A stretch of 64,000 nt of DNA from Armatimonas rosea (GTDB lineage Bacteria > Armatimonadota > Armatimonadia > Armatimonadales > Armatimonadaceae). Location of the stretch: NCBI RefSeq assembly GCF_014202505.1, contig NZ_JACHGW010000004.1, forward strand, positions 248,001-312,000, given 5' to 3'. The stretch's first letter is position 1. Each line of letters opens with the position of its first letter. The notes below the pieces were generated by a model. It searched no databases and was not told the DNA's origin. It was given only the letters and a program-made list of their open reading frames with translations. Position numbers and translations under genes: made by a program. Positions 42,772 through 51,141 of the stretch are shown here, piece after piece.

Positions 42772-42777
42772 GATAAT
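42772..42777 (+). promoter_or_regulatory. -10 box (GATAAT) of lipoprotein gene
   Basis: GATAAT 7 nt upstream of the ATG at 42785. A GGAG directly after the box could also act as ribosome-binding site for the ATG at 42791, so the leaderless reading is less certain here. Confidence 0.4.
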
Positions 42778-42784
42778 GGAGTCT

Positions 42785-43423
42785 ATGGACATGAAAAAAT
42801 TTGGTTTCTCGATGCTTGGTGTGGCGTGCGTGGCCCTGAGTGGCTGTGGTGCGGTCAACAATGCAATTAACTCCGCCATCCCCGAGATCGACAATCTGGC
42901 ACAGCTCAATGGCTCTAATGTCAATGCAACTGTGGGCTCGGGCCGCGCGGTGATCTCGGGCAACGTCAGCCGCAGTGTCACCTTCCCCGACCGCGACCTG
43001 CCCCAGGTCAGCCAGCTCAAGACCCTGCGCCTGCGCCAGAGCCTCGACCAAGCGATCCAGGTGGACATGCCCAGCGGCGCGAGCTACCCCGCCGCGTTCA
43101 CGCTGAGCAATATCACCCTCCAGATCCGGCTCTCCGACGGCGACGGCAGCCGCTTCACGGAGTCCTCGGCGACCTATGCCGGCCCGGTGACCTTTACCCG
43201 CGACGGCACCACCAATATCTACCGCACGACAGCCACGGTCGAGGTCTCCAATATCACGTTCTCGGGCTCCGGGTTTAGCTCGGCCCGCGATATTATCACG
43301 ACCGCGCCCTCGTCCAACTCCGCCAGTGGCCGACTGAGCTTCGATGCCGACGATACCCAGCTCCCCAATGGGACGGTCCTCAAGTTCACGTTTGCCAATG
43401 GCAAGGCCAAGGTAGAGCTCTAG
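42785..43423 (+). CDS. Hypothetical lipoprotein
   Basis: 212 aa from the ATG at 42785 (or 210 from 42791). Signal peptide MKKFGFSMLGVACVALSGC with the lipobox ALSGC. The mature domain is beta-rich (GSGRAVISGNVSRSVTFPD, FTLSNITLQIRLSDGDGSR), possibly one all-beta domain. No enzyme motif. The 3' end overlaps the convergent PurA-like gene by 38 nt. Confidence 0.75.
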   Translation: MDMKKFGFSMLGVACVALSGCGAVNNAINSAIPEIDNLAQLNGSNVNATVGSGRAVISGNVSRSVTFPDRDLPQVSQLKTLRLRQSLDQAIQVDMPSGASYPAAFTLSNITLQIRLSDGDGSRFTESSATYAGPVTFTRDGTTNIYRTTATVEVSNITFSGSGFSSARDIITTAPSSNSASGRLSFDADDTQLPNGTVLKFTFANGKAKVEL

Positions 43424-44678
43424 CCACGCCACGCTTGTCGCTCGCCGTCTTCCCCCACGAGGTGACGGCGAGTGGCCTCTCCAGCGCCGCCGCGAGCGCC
43501 ACTGCATGTGCCTCCGCCGAGCCGGCCCAGGTTTTATAGAGTGGGCGGGCGCTCCGAAGCGACTCCGTCAGCGATTCCTGGTAGCCAAGATCCTGCCACG
43601 GGCCAGGACTCAGCGTCAGATTCTCGTAGCCATCCCCCACCTTCCATTCCGCACCCGCTGCCTCCATGCGATCGAGACAGGTCACCGCCAGGCATTCCAC
43701 GCGCCCCGCGACCCTGAGGCTATAGCGCAGGAGCTCCAGATCGGGCCACCCGACCCGCAGTGCCCCCTGCCACGGATTCTCCGGGTTGGTATCGTCGGGG
43801 AGGGTAGTGGTCAGCGCCGCATCTTCGGTAGGAAACGGCCCGGCACCGTGGCGTGTCGCGTAGCCGCGGATCACCCCCAGCGATACGACCTGCGCCCCAC
43901 TTCCTTCGAGCAAGCGGTAGGCATTCTCTGTCGTGACAGTCGACCAGGTGGTGTAGGGATGAAACCCGCGCCACTCGTCGAGCAGGACCCCCTGCGCCCC
44001 TTCAAAGACCGTCGCCGCCGCCGGGTTGCGCAGGTGCCGCAGGAGAAAGCCAGGATCGGCCACGGTCGCACTGCCCAGGAGCCCCTGGCAGAGCGCGATC
44101 CACGCCTCCGCCTCTTCGTCCTCCGCCTCCATGACTAAGCCGGGACACTCGGCATGCTTGCGGGCACGGTGCCGGTTCAGGCGCTCCGGGAGAGTCCTGG
44201 GGTTGAGTAGGTCCCGCACCCGCAGGGCATCGTCGGGGACAGCGAGCGCTTCTGCCTGGGTCTCCCCAATCCCCAGCCCGCAGGAGCCATGCCGACCAGC
44301 CCCGCGCCGCTGCTCTCTGTAGCGGTTGGCGGCCATGTGCCAGGGTGTCGTCACCAACGCATCTGGGTGCAGGATCAGGCGGCTTAGAGCGTCCGTAACC
44401 CCCACGGCTCTCAGCAGCTCGCTCTCCCAAAACAGCGTGAGCGGATTGACCAGCATGTGCTCCGAGAGGTAGGTTCGCACGCCTGGGACAAAGCTCCCCG
44501 AGCCAAGCTGCTGGAAGGTGTGCGCTCTGCCATCAGGGGTCAGGACGGCATGGGCCGCCTGTGCGCCGCCGCTGTGGCGGACAATCAGGGGGAGGCGCCC
44601 GGAAGCGGCAAGCTCCCGGGTCGCCCAGTCGACCATGGTCCCTTTCCCACTGTCACCAAAGAGGAGGTCCGTGACAAT
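43386..44678 (-). CDS. Divergent adenylosuccinate-synthetase (PurA)-like protein, start unclear
   Basis: About 430 aa. GTP P-loop LLFGDSGKGT, the catalytic-type His in GGAQAAHAV, FEGAQGVLLDEWRGFHPY and GYATRHGAGPFPTE match PurA segments, but the rest is far diverged. PurA couples GTP hydrolysis to joining IMP and aspartate; a paralogue may act on another nucleotide. The P-loop lies upstream of the first ATG (44636). Between it and an in-frame TAG (44697-44699) the only near-cognate starts are ATT (44678) and ACG. An AUU start, read-through from the vWA gene or a sequence error are possible. ATT is used here as a provisional start. Confidence 0.75.
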   Translation of the reverse strand: MVTDLLFGDSGKGTMVDWATRELAASGRLPLIVRHSGGAQAAHAVLTPDGRAHTFQQLGSGSFVPGVRTYLSEHMLVNPLTLFWESELLRAVGVTDALSRLILHPDALVTTPWHMAANRYREQRRGAGRHGSCGLGIGETQAEALAVPDDALRVRDLLNPRTLPERLNRHRARKHAECPGLVMEAEDEEAEAWIALCQGLLGSATVADPGFLLRHLRNPAAATVFEGAQGVLLDEWRGFHPYTTWSTVTTENAYRLLEGSGAQVVSLGVIRGYATRHGAGPFPTEDAALTTTLPDDTNPENPWQGALRVGWPDLELLRYSLRVAGRVECLAVTCLDRMEAAGAEWKVGDGYENLTLSPGPWQDLGYQESLTESLRSARPLYKTWAGSAEAHAVALAAALERPLAVTSWGKTASDKRGVARALPWPCHWQT

Positions 44679-44696
44679 GAGGGCCTGGTGTGTGGT

Positions 44697-45656
44697 CTAG
44701 AGACGAACGGCGCGACCGCCGCCCTCCAGCCCCACCAGCGCGTTGCTCGCCACCGGCACGAGGCTTCCGGGGGCGATGGTCCCAAGCGAGCTCGCCGCCG
44801 CCGCCACGCGTCCGGCATCGAAGCCATGCTTCTTGAGCGCTATCGCCGAGTCTGTGACCGTCCGCCCCGCCAGCGCCCCGATCGTCATGGCGAGCTGGGG
44901 GACGATCTGCTCACGCTCGGCGGCTCGGATGACGTGCTGTGCGGGCAGTAGCTCTTTCCAGGACTGCTCGATCCCCTTGTCGTCGAAGTGGTACGTGCCA
45001 CCGGGACGGATCAGAAAGACATTCCAGCGCCGCTGCAGCTCCTCGGCGAGCTGGGCGGTCGGGATGTCCTGCCCGATCTCCTCGCCCAGCCAGTTCTTCA
45101 CGGCATCGCGGCTGACGTTTTTATAGTAGTTCTCGTCGCCGATCAGAAAGAGAGCGCCTTTTGTGCCGCGCTTCTCCCAGGCATCGGTCTGGACATGGCG
45201 GGCGAAGAAGTACAGCGCCAGGTCGTATGACTCCTCGTGGGTTCCGCCACCACCGCCCTCCAGGTAGATCTGCGAGAGGCACGTCTCCACCAAGGCATCG
45301 TCGGCCTCAAACTCCCCCATCTGGAGCGGAGCGGAGTCGCAGAAGGCATCCCCGACCGCGCCAAAGCAGAGCTGTGGGTTGGCGACAATGCTCTCCTTGA
45401 GGACAAAGCCCATGAGCTTGCCCAGCTCTTTTTGGAGGTAGTTCGGGATATCGCGCATCGAGCCCGTGACATCGAACATCACGGCGATCGGAAAGGAGAG
45501 CGGGCTGTCGGCGTTGTCGCGCGACTCCCGGTAGAGCTTGTCACGAACGTCCATCTTCTTGTGCAAGCCACTGTGCGTAAAGAGCGAGGTTCCCGTTGCT
45601 GCCCGAGCCGCGGCGCGGGCGCTGTAGCTGACGGTATCAAAGTATCCAGATCCCAT
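44697..45656 (-). CDS. vWA-domain protein
   Basis: 319 aa. MIDAS motif in AVMFDVTGSMRDIPN (D-x-T-G-S) and a later GGGGGTHEESYDLAL (Thr) support metal-dependent ligand binding. The N-terminal 30 residues are Ala/Ser rich and the C-terminus is helical (VPQLAMTIGALAGRTVTDS). GGGG precedes the ATG at modest spacing. It lies 35 nt after the kinase-like gene and its TAG is in frame with the PurA-like gene. Probable cytoplasmic scaffold of a complex with its neighbours. Confidence 0.88.
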   Translation of the reverse strand: MGSGYFDTVSYSARAAARAATGTSLFTHSGLHKKMDVRDKLYRESRDNADSPLSFPIAVMFDVTGSMRDIPNYLQKELGKLMGFVLKESIVANPQLCFGAVGDAFCDSAPLQMGEFEADDALVETCLSQIYLEGGGGGTHEESYDLALYFFARHVQTDAWEKRGTKGALFLIGDENYYKNVSRDAVKNWLGEEIGQDIPTAQLAEELQRRWNVFLIRPGGTYHFDDKGIEQSWKELLPAQHVIRAAEREQIVPQLAMTIGALAGRTVTDSAIALKKHGFDAGRVAAAASSLGTIAPGSLVPVASNALVGLEGGGRAVRL

Positions 45657-45691
45657 AGTAATTGCCCCCTTTCCCTAGATATCAGGGAAAG

Positions 45692-46801
45692 CTAAGGAAC
45701 GATAAACTCGGCAAAACGACGATTCCCCAGGAGAGTACCGAGGCTCTCGTGGGCTCGTTCGGCGTCGGAGAGGCGCCGCGTTGGGTCGGGGAGGGTGCAC
45801 TGCTCCAGGAAGCGCTGCAGGGGCGCATCGAGGGTCGTTGCATAATCTCCCAGGAGATAGAGTGCGGTCTTGGCCGCTTGAAAGAGATCACTGCTGGTGC
45901 TGGCAGGGGCGCGACTGAGGAGCTCCGGCGGTGCGAACCCTTTCCAGGATGCATCGTAGACGGGAACCGGCTCGTGCCCGAGGCGGCTCGCGCAGGTCCA
46001 GTCGAGGAGTACAATCCCGTGTGCCTCGGGGTAGATCAGGAGGTGATCGGGAGTGACCGCGCCGTGGGCGTAGCCCTTGAGATGCGCGAGCCAGAGGGTC
46101 AGAAACAGCCGCCGCAGGATCCACCAGACCTGCCTTGGCTCGACCCCCACCTGGAATTTCTCATCGCGAAGCTGCTGCGCGGTGAAGCAGCGTCCCTCAG
46201 GAACCGAGAGGAGATTCACCGCTTGACGCCCCCCCGCAAGCCCGGCAACCGTGAAGTGGGCGTAGGAGACGGGGACATAGGCGCGCTGCTTGGCGTAGAA
46301 CTCCCGCTCGACAACAGGGTCCCGGTGGGGCGTGTGGAGCACCCGTAGCGCCTGGAACTCACGCTCCAGCAGGTCGTTGTCCGCTGGCTCACGACAGACC
46401 TTGGCAAAGACGCGCTGCCCCGGCACGGCGGCGGTGAAGTGCGCCTCGTAGACCGTGCTCACCAGCCCTGCCGCGTGGATTCCCGTGAGCGTGAGGAGCT
46501 CATCGCCCAGGAAGAGCTCCTGCGGCTCGAACAGCGGCTTCTGGTCGCCGTAGGTCTCCAGCTCCAGCTTGCGCTCCGCCTGCCCGCGCCAGGAGTTGAG
46601 CAAGCGAAAGACCTCCGCTGCCAGGGCCTGGTCGCTCTCAGGGACGCGATCCGGGTGGCAGTTCTTGGCCAGGGATCGAAAGACCTCCGAGAGCGCCTGG
46701 CGTAGGGTCGTGGCGCTGTAGCCCTCAAGCCGGCCAAAGACTTGCTCCGGGCACGTGACCTGCTCCAGGTGGAACTTAAGTGTCTCCAGGTTTTCTCGCA
46801 T
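45692..46801 (-). CDS. J-domain-like/protein-kinase-like fusion, probably degenerate kinase
   Basis: 369 aa from the ATG at 46801. N-terminal SLAKNCHPDRVPESDQALAA has the HPD of J-domains with flanking helices (about 15-75). From about 90 a protein-kinase fold begins: RVFAKVC (Lys), HGAVTPDHLLIY in place of the HRD catalytic loop, and LLDWTCAS in place of DFG, with the metal Asp kept. The HRD Asp shifted or missing suggests weak or no kinase activity. It heads the minus-strand operon with vWA and PurA-like genes and is divergent from DUF4291. Confidence 0.72.
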   Translation of the reverse strand: MRENLETLKFHLEQVTCPEQVFGRLEGYSATTLRQALSEVFRSLAKNCHPDRVPESDQALAAEVFRLLNSWRGQAERKLELETYGDQKPLFEPQELFLGDELLTLTGIHAAGLVSTVYEAHFTAAVPGQRVFAKVCREPADNDLLEREFQALRVLHTPHRDPVVEREFYAKQRAYVPVSYAHFTVAGLAGGRQAVNLLSVPEGRCFTAQQLRDEKFQVGVEPRQVWWILRRLFLTLWLAHLKGYAHGAVTPDHLLIYPEAHGIVLLDWTCASRLGHEPVPVYDASWKGFAPPELLSRAPASTSSDLFQAAKTALYLLGDYATTLDAPLQRFLEQCTLPDPTRRLSDAERAHESLGTLLGNRRFAEFIVP

Positions 46802-46902
46802 AGTTATTGTCACAATCACAATTTATCGCATTTTTAGGATTCCGCCATAGTATTTTTGGTATATTTTAGCGCTTGGTGTAGGTGTCTCGATAGAGCACTG
46901 CC
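46802..46902. promoter_or_regulatory. A/T-rich divergent promoter region
   Basis: 101 bp between the kinase-like and DUF4291 genes, strikingly A/T rich. TTGGTATATTTTAG (near 46856-46869) has TATATT as a plus-strand -10 candidate, and GATAAA on the minus strand lies upstream of the kinase ATG. A shared regulator for both sides is plausible; no operator palindrome is evident. Confidence 0.5.
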
Positions 46903-47496
46903 ATGCCCGAGCTCTATGCGATCCGCGCCACCTACGACAAAGAGACCATCACGGTCTACCAGGCCTACAACGACACCATCGCCGATGCGGCTCTAGCGGC
47001 CCAGACCTTTGTCGCGCCGTTCTCGTTCCAGCGCATGACCTGGATCAAGCCGTCGTTCTTGTGGCTCATGGAGCGGAGCAACTGGGGCCAGAAGTCGGGG
47101 CAGGAGCGCATCCTCGCGATCCGCATCAAGCGCGCCGGCTGGGAAGAAGCCCTCGCGCTGGGCGTCCTCACCCACCCCGAGCCCGCGCTCTGGCCCAACC
47201 CGGACAGCTGGCGCACCGCCTTTGCAGCCGCGAAGGTTCATGTCCAGTGGGACCCGGAGCGCAGCCTGCGCGGCGCTGCCCTGCCCTACTTCTCCATCCA
47301 AGTCGGCCTCAGCCGAAACCTAATCCAGCGCTACACCGACGACTGGATCGTGGGAATTGACGACAAAACCCCGCTCGTGCGCAAGCTCCACAAGCTAATC
47401 CAAGCGGGCAGCGCCGCTGCTGCCCTCAAGCTCCTGCCTCGCGAACGGGTCTACGAACCTAGAGTGTCCGAAGATGGAAGCCGCCATCGATATTGA
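46903..47496 (+). CDS. DUF4291 family protein
   Basis: 197 aa. The match to DUF4291 rests on [37 protein letters not shown] and [18 protein letters not shown], which appear in this order in family members. The family is of unknown biochemical function, with conserved Arg, Tyr, Trp and Lys in the first half. Divergent from the kinase/vWA/PurA-like operon. The 3' end overlaps the convergent SDR gene by 38 nt. Confidence 0.75.
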   Translation: MPELYAIRATYDKETITVYQAYNDTIADAALAAQTFVAPFSFQRMTWIKPSFLWLMERSNWGQKSGQERILAIRIKRAGWEEALALGVLTHPEPALWPNPDSWRTAFAAAKVHVQWDPERSLRGAALPYFSIQVGLSRNLIQRYTDDWIVGIDDKTPLVRKLHKLIQAGSAAAALKLLPRERVYEPRVSEDGSRHRY

Positions 47497-48220
47497 TAAC
47501 TTCTCCCGTTGAGAAGGGAAAGTCCCCGCGGGCGATGGCGGCGACCGCGCGCCCGATGTCCTCGGGGAGGCCCCAGCGGCGAATCGGCCACGCGCCGCCC
47601 GCAATCGCGCTGTCGTACTTTTCTTTCACGCCCGCCGTCATGTCGGTGGCGATCACGCCGGGCCGCAGCTCATAGACCCGAATCCCGTACTCCGCCAGCC
47701 GCGCCGCCCAGAGCGCGGTGGTCATTCCCAGCCCCGCCTTGGAGATGCAGTAGTCCCCCCGGTTCACCGATGCCGTAAACGCAGAGATCGACGAGACCGT
47801 GATGATCTGGCCACCCGTACCACGTCCGATCATCTCCTTGGCGACACGCTGCGTCAGAAAGTACGGCCCCTTGAGGTTGATGCTCATCAGCCTGTCGAAG
47901 CTCTCCTCGCTCGCCTCCAGTACATCGGCACGGACGCTCGGCGCGACCCCCGCGTTGTTGACCAGCAAGTCGATCCGATCCGCCACGCCCAGAGTCGCGT
48001 TCACAAGCCGGTCGCGATCTTCCGCTACCGAAACATCGGCGCGCACCGCAATCGCCTCGCCTCCAGCCTCCCGCACCAGCGCGACGCACTCGTCGGCGGC
48101 TGCGGCGTTGCCGGCGTAGTTCACCACCACGAACCACCCGAGCTTACCCAGCTCAATGGCGATCCCGCGCCCAATCCCACGCCCCGCGCCGGTCACCAGC
48201 GCCACTTGTCGATTATTCAC
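47459..48220 (-). CDS. SDR-family oxidoreductase (FabG-like)
   Basis: 253 aa from a [23 protein letters not shown] binds NAD(P), LVNNAGVA follows, and Ser plus YCISKAG (Y-x-x-x-K) form the active site. [20 protein letters not shown] and NIDGGF are typical C-terminal segments. The substrate is not defined; position in the GH88/DapA-like cluster suggests a sugar-acid or uronate dehydrogenase. Its start overlaps the stop of the 59-aa gene by 8 nt. Confidence 0.93.
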   Translation of the reverse strand: MNNRQVALVTGAGRGIGRGIAIELGKLGWFVVVNYAGNAAAADECVALVREAGGEAIAVRADVSVAEDRDRLVNATLGVADRIDLLVNNAGVAPSVRADVLEASEESFDRLMSINLKGPYFLTQRVAKEMIGRGTGGQIITVSSISAFTASVNRGDYCISKAGLGMTTALWAARLAEYGIRVYELRPGVIATDMTAGVKEKYDSAIAGGAWPIRRWGLPEDIGRAVAAIARGDFPFSTGEVINIDGGFHLRTL

Positions 48221-48392
48221 TTCGTTTCTTTTCCATTCCTTGCTTCCATCGATCCAAACTCAGTCGCTTACGGAGACGACAAATTGCAACTTCCATCGCT
48301 GCAAGATACTCGGGATTGCGGTAATTTCCTAGAGGCAACTGGCTCGACCAATAGCGTCGTCCTACGTTGTCATCCCGGTGCTTTTGATTCAT
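48213..48392 (-). CDS. 59-aa hypothetical protein
   Basis: ATG at 48392, 12 nt after the HEAT gene stop; TAA within the first codons of the SDR gene. Basic and with several aromatics: [19 protein letters not shown] then [19 protein letters not shown]. Lower G+C and more AAA/CGA codons than the flanking catabolic genes, like the HEAT gene. No homology recognised. Coupling to both neighbours supports it as real. Confidence 0.6.
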   Translation of the reverse strand: MNQKHRDDNVGRRYWSSQLPLGNYRNPEYLAAMEVAICRLRKRLSLDRWKQGMEKKRSE

Positions 48393-48404
48393 GGCAGGAC
48401 GTGC

Positions 48405-49079
48405 CTATACAAATTCACTATGAATCCGTTCCAGTTCTGCCAGAACACACTCGTCACCAACTTCGCCTAGAACCAGCACCAATTCCTCGGCATCCTTTTG
48501 CCCCCAGACATCATATCGTTGCTTGGCAATCTCGCCGTAGATCGTCCAATACCGCGTAAGCACAGGAAGTGCCCGAATATCTGGTAGTCGGCGAAGTGCC
48601 TGAAAAATCTCCTTCAAGAGTGGCGAGTCTTTGCCGACAACAAGTCCACTCTCTAAAAGAGCAACAAGCGTGGGAACGGCTGCGTTGTCCCCAATTAGCC
48701 CAAGAGATCGGACAGCATCGGGCACACCACGCCGTGCATGTTTACGCAGCACTTCGACCGCCTCTGGTGCTCGAAGGCGTCCCAACGCCCATGCCACCTT
48801 TGCCACATTGAGTGGTTCGGGATTTTCGAGGTGGGTTATGAGAGCACCAACCGCTTCTTCTCCACCTAATTTGGAGATCCCGCGTGCCGCCTCTCCGACA
48901 ATCCACTCATCGGGGAAATCCAAAAGTGCAACCAATGGACTTAAGTCGTCATCGCTTGCCCGTTGACGGGCACGACGAACCGCACTTCGTGCAGCCTCAA
49001 GTGCACGCACAGAAATAAACGGGTTCCAGTGACGACAGCGCTCGATCCAATTCTTGACCATCGCCACTGACGTTCCCAT
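48405..49079 (-). CDS. HEAT-repeat protein
   Basis: 224 aa. PBS-lyase/HEAT-type repeats: LVALLDFPDEWIVGEAARGI, ITHLENPEPLNVAKVAWALG, EVLRKHARRGVPDAVRSLG and LVALLESGLVV. Protein scaffold or bilin-lyase-like fold without catalytic residues. Its G+C is visibly lower than that of the GH88 gene 3 nt upstream, suggesting later acquisition. It forms an insertion with the 59-aa gene between catabolic genes. Confidence 0.83.
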   Translation of the reverse strand: MGTSVAMVKNWIERCRHWNPFISVRALEAARSAVRRARQRASDDDLSPLVALLDFPDEWIVGEAARGISKLGGEEAVGALITHLENPEPLNVAKVAWALGRLRAPEAVEVLRKHARRGVPDAVRSLGLIGDNAAVPTLVALLESGLVVGKDSPLLKEIFQALRRLPDIRALPVLTRYWTIYGEIAKQRYDVWGQKDAEELVLVLGEVGDECVLAELERIHSEFV

Positions 49080-49082
49080 TTA

Positions 49083-50291
49083 CTATTTCGTAGCTCCATC
49101 CACCGGCGAGGCGACATCTTCCTCGGTGGGGCCATCCACCCAGGTCTTGAACTGCGCCGGGAGCGAGTCCTCAGGGTACGGGGTGACGACAGCGGGTATG
49201 GGTTTCGCGCTGGGCCGGATGGCTTTCCAGAGGGCCTCGACAAAGAAGTACTCGCTGAAGAGACACGCTTCGTGGACACCAATGTTCTTGTGGATGTGGT
49301 AGATCGAGCCGTTGAGAATTCCCTCAAAGCCCGGTGTCTTATCCCCGAGATACTGCTCGCAGCAGAGCTCCAGGCTACGAATCGCCCAGGCGCGGTAGGC
49401 GGCCCCCTTCACGGGATCGGGGCAGACGGCAGCGAGGTCGAGAAGGCCCGAGGCGGCGATGGCGCTCCCCGACGAGTCTATGTCCTGGTTGGGGGCGTCG
49501 AAGTCCCAGGTCGTGACACCGCCGCCGGGGAGCTGAGTCAGGAGGTAGTCCGCGTTGGCCATGGCGGTCTGCAGGTAGAGCGCGCGGCCTGTCTGCTGGT
49601 AGGTGCGGGTGAAGCCGTAGAGCGACCACGCCAGGCCACGCGCCCAGCAGGAGTCGCCGCGCCAGCCTTGGTGGGTGCTCTGGCGCAGGCACTCGCCGGA
49701 GGTCAGGTCAAAGAGCGCCTCGTGGCTAGTCGAGCCATCGCCGCGGACAATCGTCCGGCGCGTGGTCTCGCAGTGGCGGTGCGCCACAGCCAGGAGGTGC
49801 TCGTCGGAGAGGCGAAGGCCGGCCTGGAAGATCGTCCCGACATTCATCATGATGTCGATAAACAGGCTCGCGGGCTCGACAAAGCTGCGCAGGTACTGGC
49901 CCTTCTCCATGAAGCGCATCGCCATGGTCTTGCCGGCTTGGTCGAGGAGCGCGTTGATATGCGCCTCGGGGCCACCGAGCTCCAGCCAGCGCAGGTGCGT
50001 GGAGAAGAAGAGAAAGCCCAGGTCGTGGACCGCGCGGTCGTACTGGCGCGGCTCTAGCGGCGTGCTGCGCTTCACGGCTTCGTCGAGCCAGAAGCTCTCG
50101 CCCGTGGCCTCGGCAAAGAGGAACATCATGCCCGGGTAGAAGCCGTCGCACCAGTGCGTCCAGCGCTTCGTGTCCTGGCCAAACTTGCCATGGACGGTGT
50201 ACATCGGGTAGTAGTCGGCGGGATACGCCGCGATCAGGGCTCTCACCTGGGCCTGTGCAAAGGCAAAGGCGCTCTCAAGGGTTGCGTTCAC
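49083..50291 (-). CDS. GH88-like unsaturated glucuronyl hydrolase
   Basis: 402 aa from a GTG. The (alpha/alpha)6-barrel family signatures are [33 protein letters not shown] (Asp), FIDIMMNVG (catalytic Asp region), [20 protein letters not shown] and [22 protein letters not shown]88 enzymes remove 4,5-unsaturated uronic acids from oligosaccharides released by lyases. No signal peptide, so intracellular. TAAACT lies 7 nt before the GTG. Confidence 0.92.
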   Translation of the reverse strand: MNATLESAFAFAQAQVRALIAAYPADYYPMYTVHGKFGQDTKRWTHWCDGFYPGMMFLFAEATGESFWLDEAVKRSTPLEPRQYDRAVHDLGFLFFSTHLRWLELGGPEAHINALLDQAGKTMAMRFMEKGQYLRSFVEPASLFIDIMMNVGTIFQAGLRLSDEHLLAVAHRHCETTRRTIVRGDGSTSHEALFDLTSGECLRQSTHQGWRGDSCWARGLAWSLYGFTRTYQQTGRALYLQTAMANADYLLTQLPGGGVTTWDFDAPNQDIDSSGSAIAASGLLDLAAVCPDPVKGAAYRAWAIRSLELCCEQYLGDKTPGFEGILNGSIYHIHKNIGVHEACLFSEYFFVEALWKAIRPSAKPIPAVVTPYPEDSLPAQFKTWVDGPTEEDVASPVDGATK

Positions 50292-50298
50292 GCTCCCC

Positions 50299-50304
50299 AG
50301 TTTA
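50299..50304 (-). promoter_or_regulatory. Leaderless -10 box (TAAACT) overlapping a stop codon
   Basis: GGTAAACT 7 nt before the GH88 GTG; its TAA (50302-50304) is the stop of the upstream membrane protein gene. Confidence 0.5.
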
Positions 50305-51129
50305 CCCGATTTGCGCCTCCAAAAACCGGTTTACTCCCCAGTCACGCTCCAGCATTTCCCAGTGGGCGAGGAGCTCCCGGTGCTCGGCGAGCATGGCGTG
50401 GGCGACATCGCGTACCGTGGCCAGCTCTTCGGGCCAGACCGGCTTGACCGGCTGCTCGACAACAAATGTCCAGCACAGCCAGACCACGATGGCACTGAGG
50501 ATCACCCGCGAGCCAATCGTCACATCGATATTCTTCCAGAGTACGTAGGTCAGTACGGCCCAGATTCCCAGCCCCGCCCACGTCCGCTCCGAGAGGGGCC
50601 ACCAGACCGTCTTCATCGCGACCGCCGGCCAGAGCGTGCCCCACGGCTCCGGGAGCTTCTCCCAGAACCCCGCCAGCTGGGCCTCGGGAATCAGCTCCGC
50701 GATAGCTTCATCGCCGGTGAGCGTCTGGCCCACCGCCCGCCCGAGCATGTCGAACACCTGCTCGTCGGTGATGCTGACCGCCGCCATGAGGCGCCAGTGC
50801 TCCAGAAACGTCTCCTCTACCTGTGCGATCAGCTGCCCCAGGCGTAGCGTCGTGGGAAACTGGCTCGGCTCATGGAGCTGGAGTAGCTCCCAGATCCCAC
50901 TAACCGCCGCCTCGATCCCGTCACCGTAGCTGTAGTCCGTGTCTTCTTCGGCGACTTTGGGATCAAAGAGGATGATATTCCAGTCGCTTACCCGCAGCCT
51001 CTGCTCCTGGCACTCCGTTACCACGATCCGGGTCAGAGCCAGCCGCGAGAGCGGTGGAGTGATCCCTTGCGGCCACTCGGTCGGCTGCCCTGCGGCCTCG
51101 CGGAGCGTACGTGCTTCTTCCAGCGTCAT
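50302..51129 (-). CDS. Hypothetical membrane protein
   Basis: 275 aa. Soluble N-terminal region of about 175 residues with [20 protein letters not shown], then two hydrophobic segments ([18 protein letters not shown] and [18 protein letters not shown]) and an acidic helical tail. Family not recognised. It sits between catabolic enzymes but has its own leaderless-type box. Confidence 0.65.
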   Translation of the reverse strand: MTLEEARTLREAAGQPTEWPQGITPPLSRLALTRIVVTECQEQRLRVSDWNIILFDPKVAEEDTDYSYGDGIEAAVSGIWELLQLHEPSQFPTTLRLGQLIAQVEETFLEHWRLMAAVSITDEQVFDMLGRAVGQTLTGDEAIAELIPEAQLAGFWEKLPEPWGTLWPAVAMKTVWWPLSERTWAGLGIWAVLTYVLWKNIDVTIGSRVILSAIVVWLCWTFVVEQPVKPVWPEELATVRDVAHAMLAEHRELLAHWEMLERDWGVNRFLEAQIG

Positions 51130-51135
51130 ACCAAC

Positions 51136-51141
51136 ACTCTA
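51136..51141 (-). promoter_or_regulatory. Leaderless -10 box (TAGAGT) overlapping a stop codon
   Basis: GGTAGAGT 6 nt before the ATG at 51129; its TAG (51139-51141) is the stop of the DapA-like gene. Confidence 0.55.
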
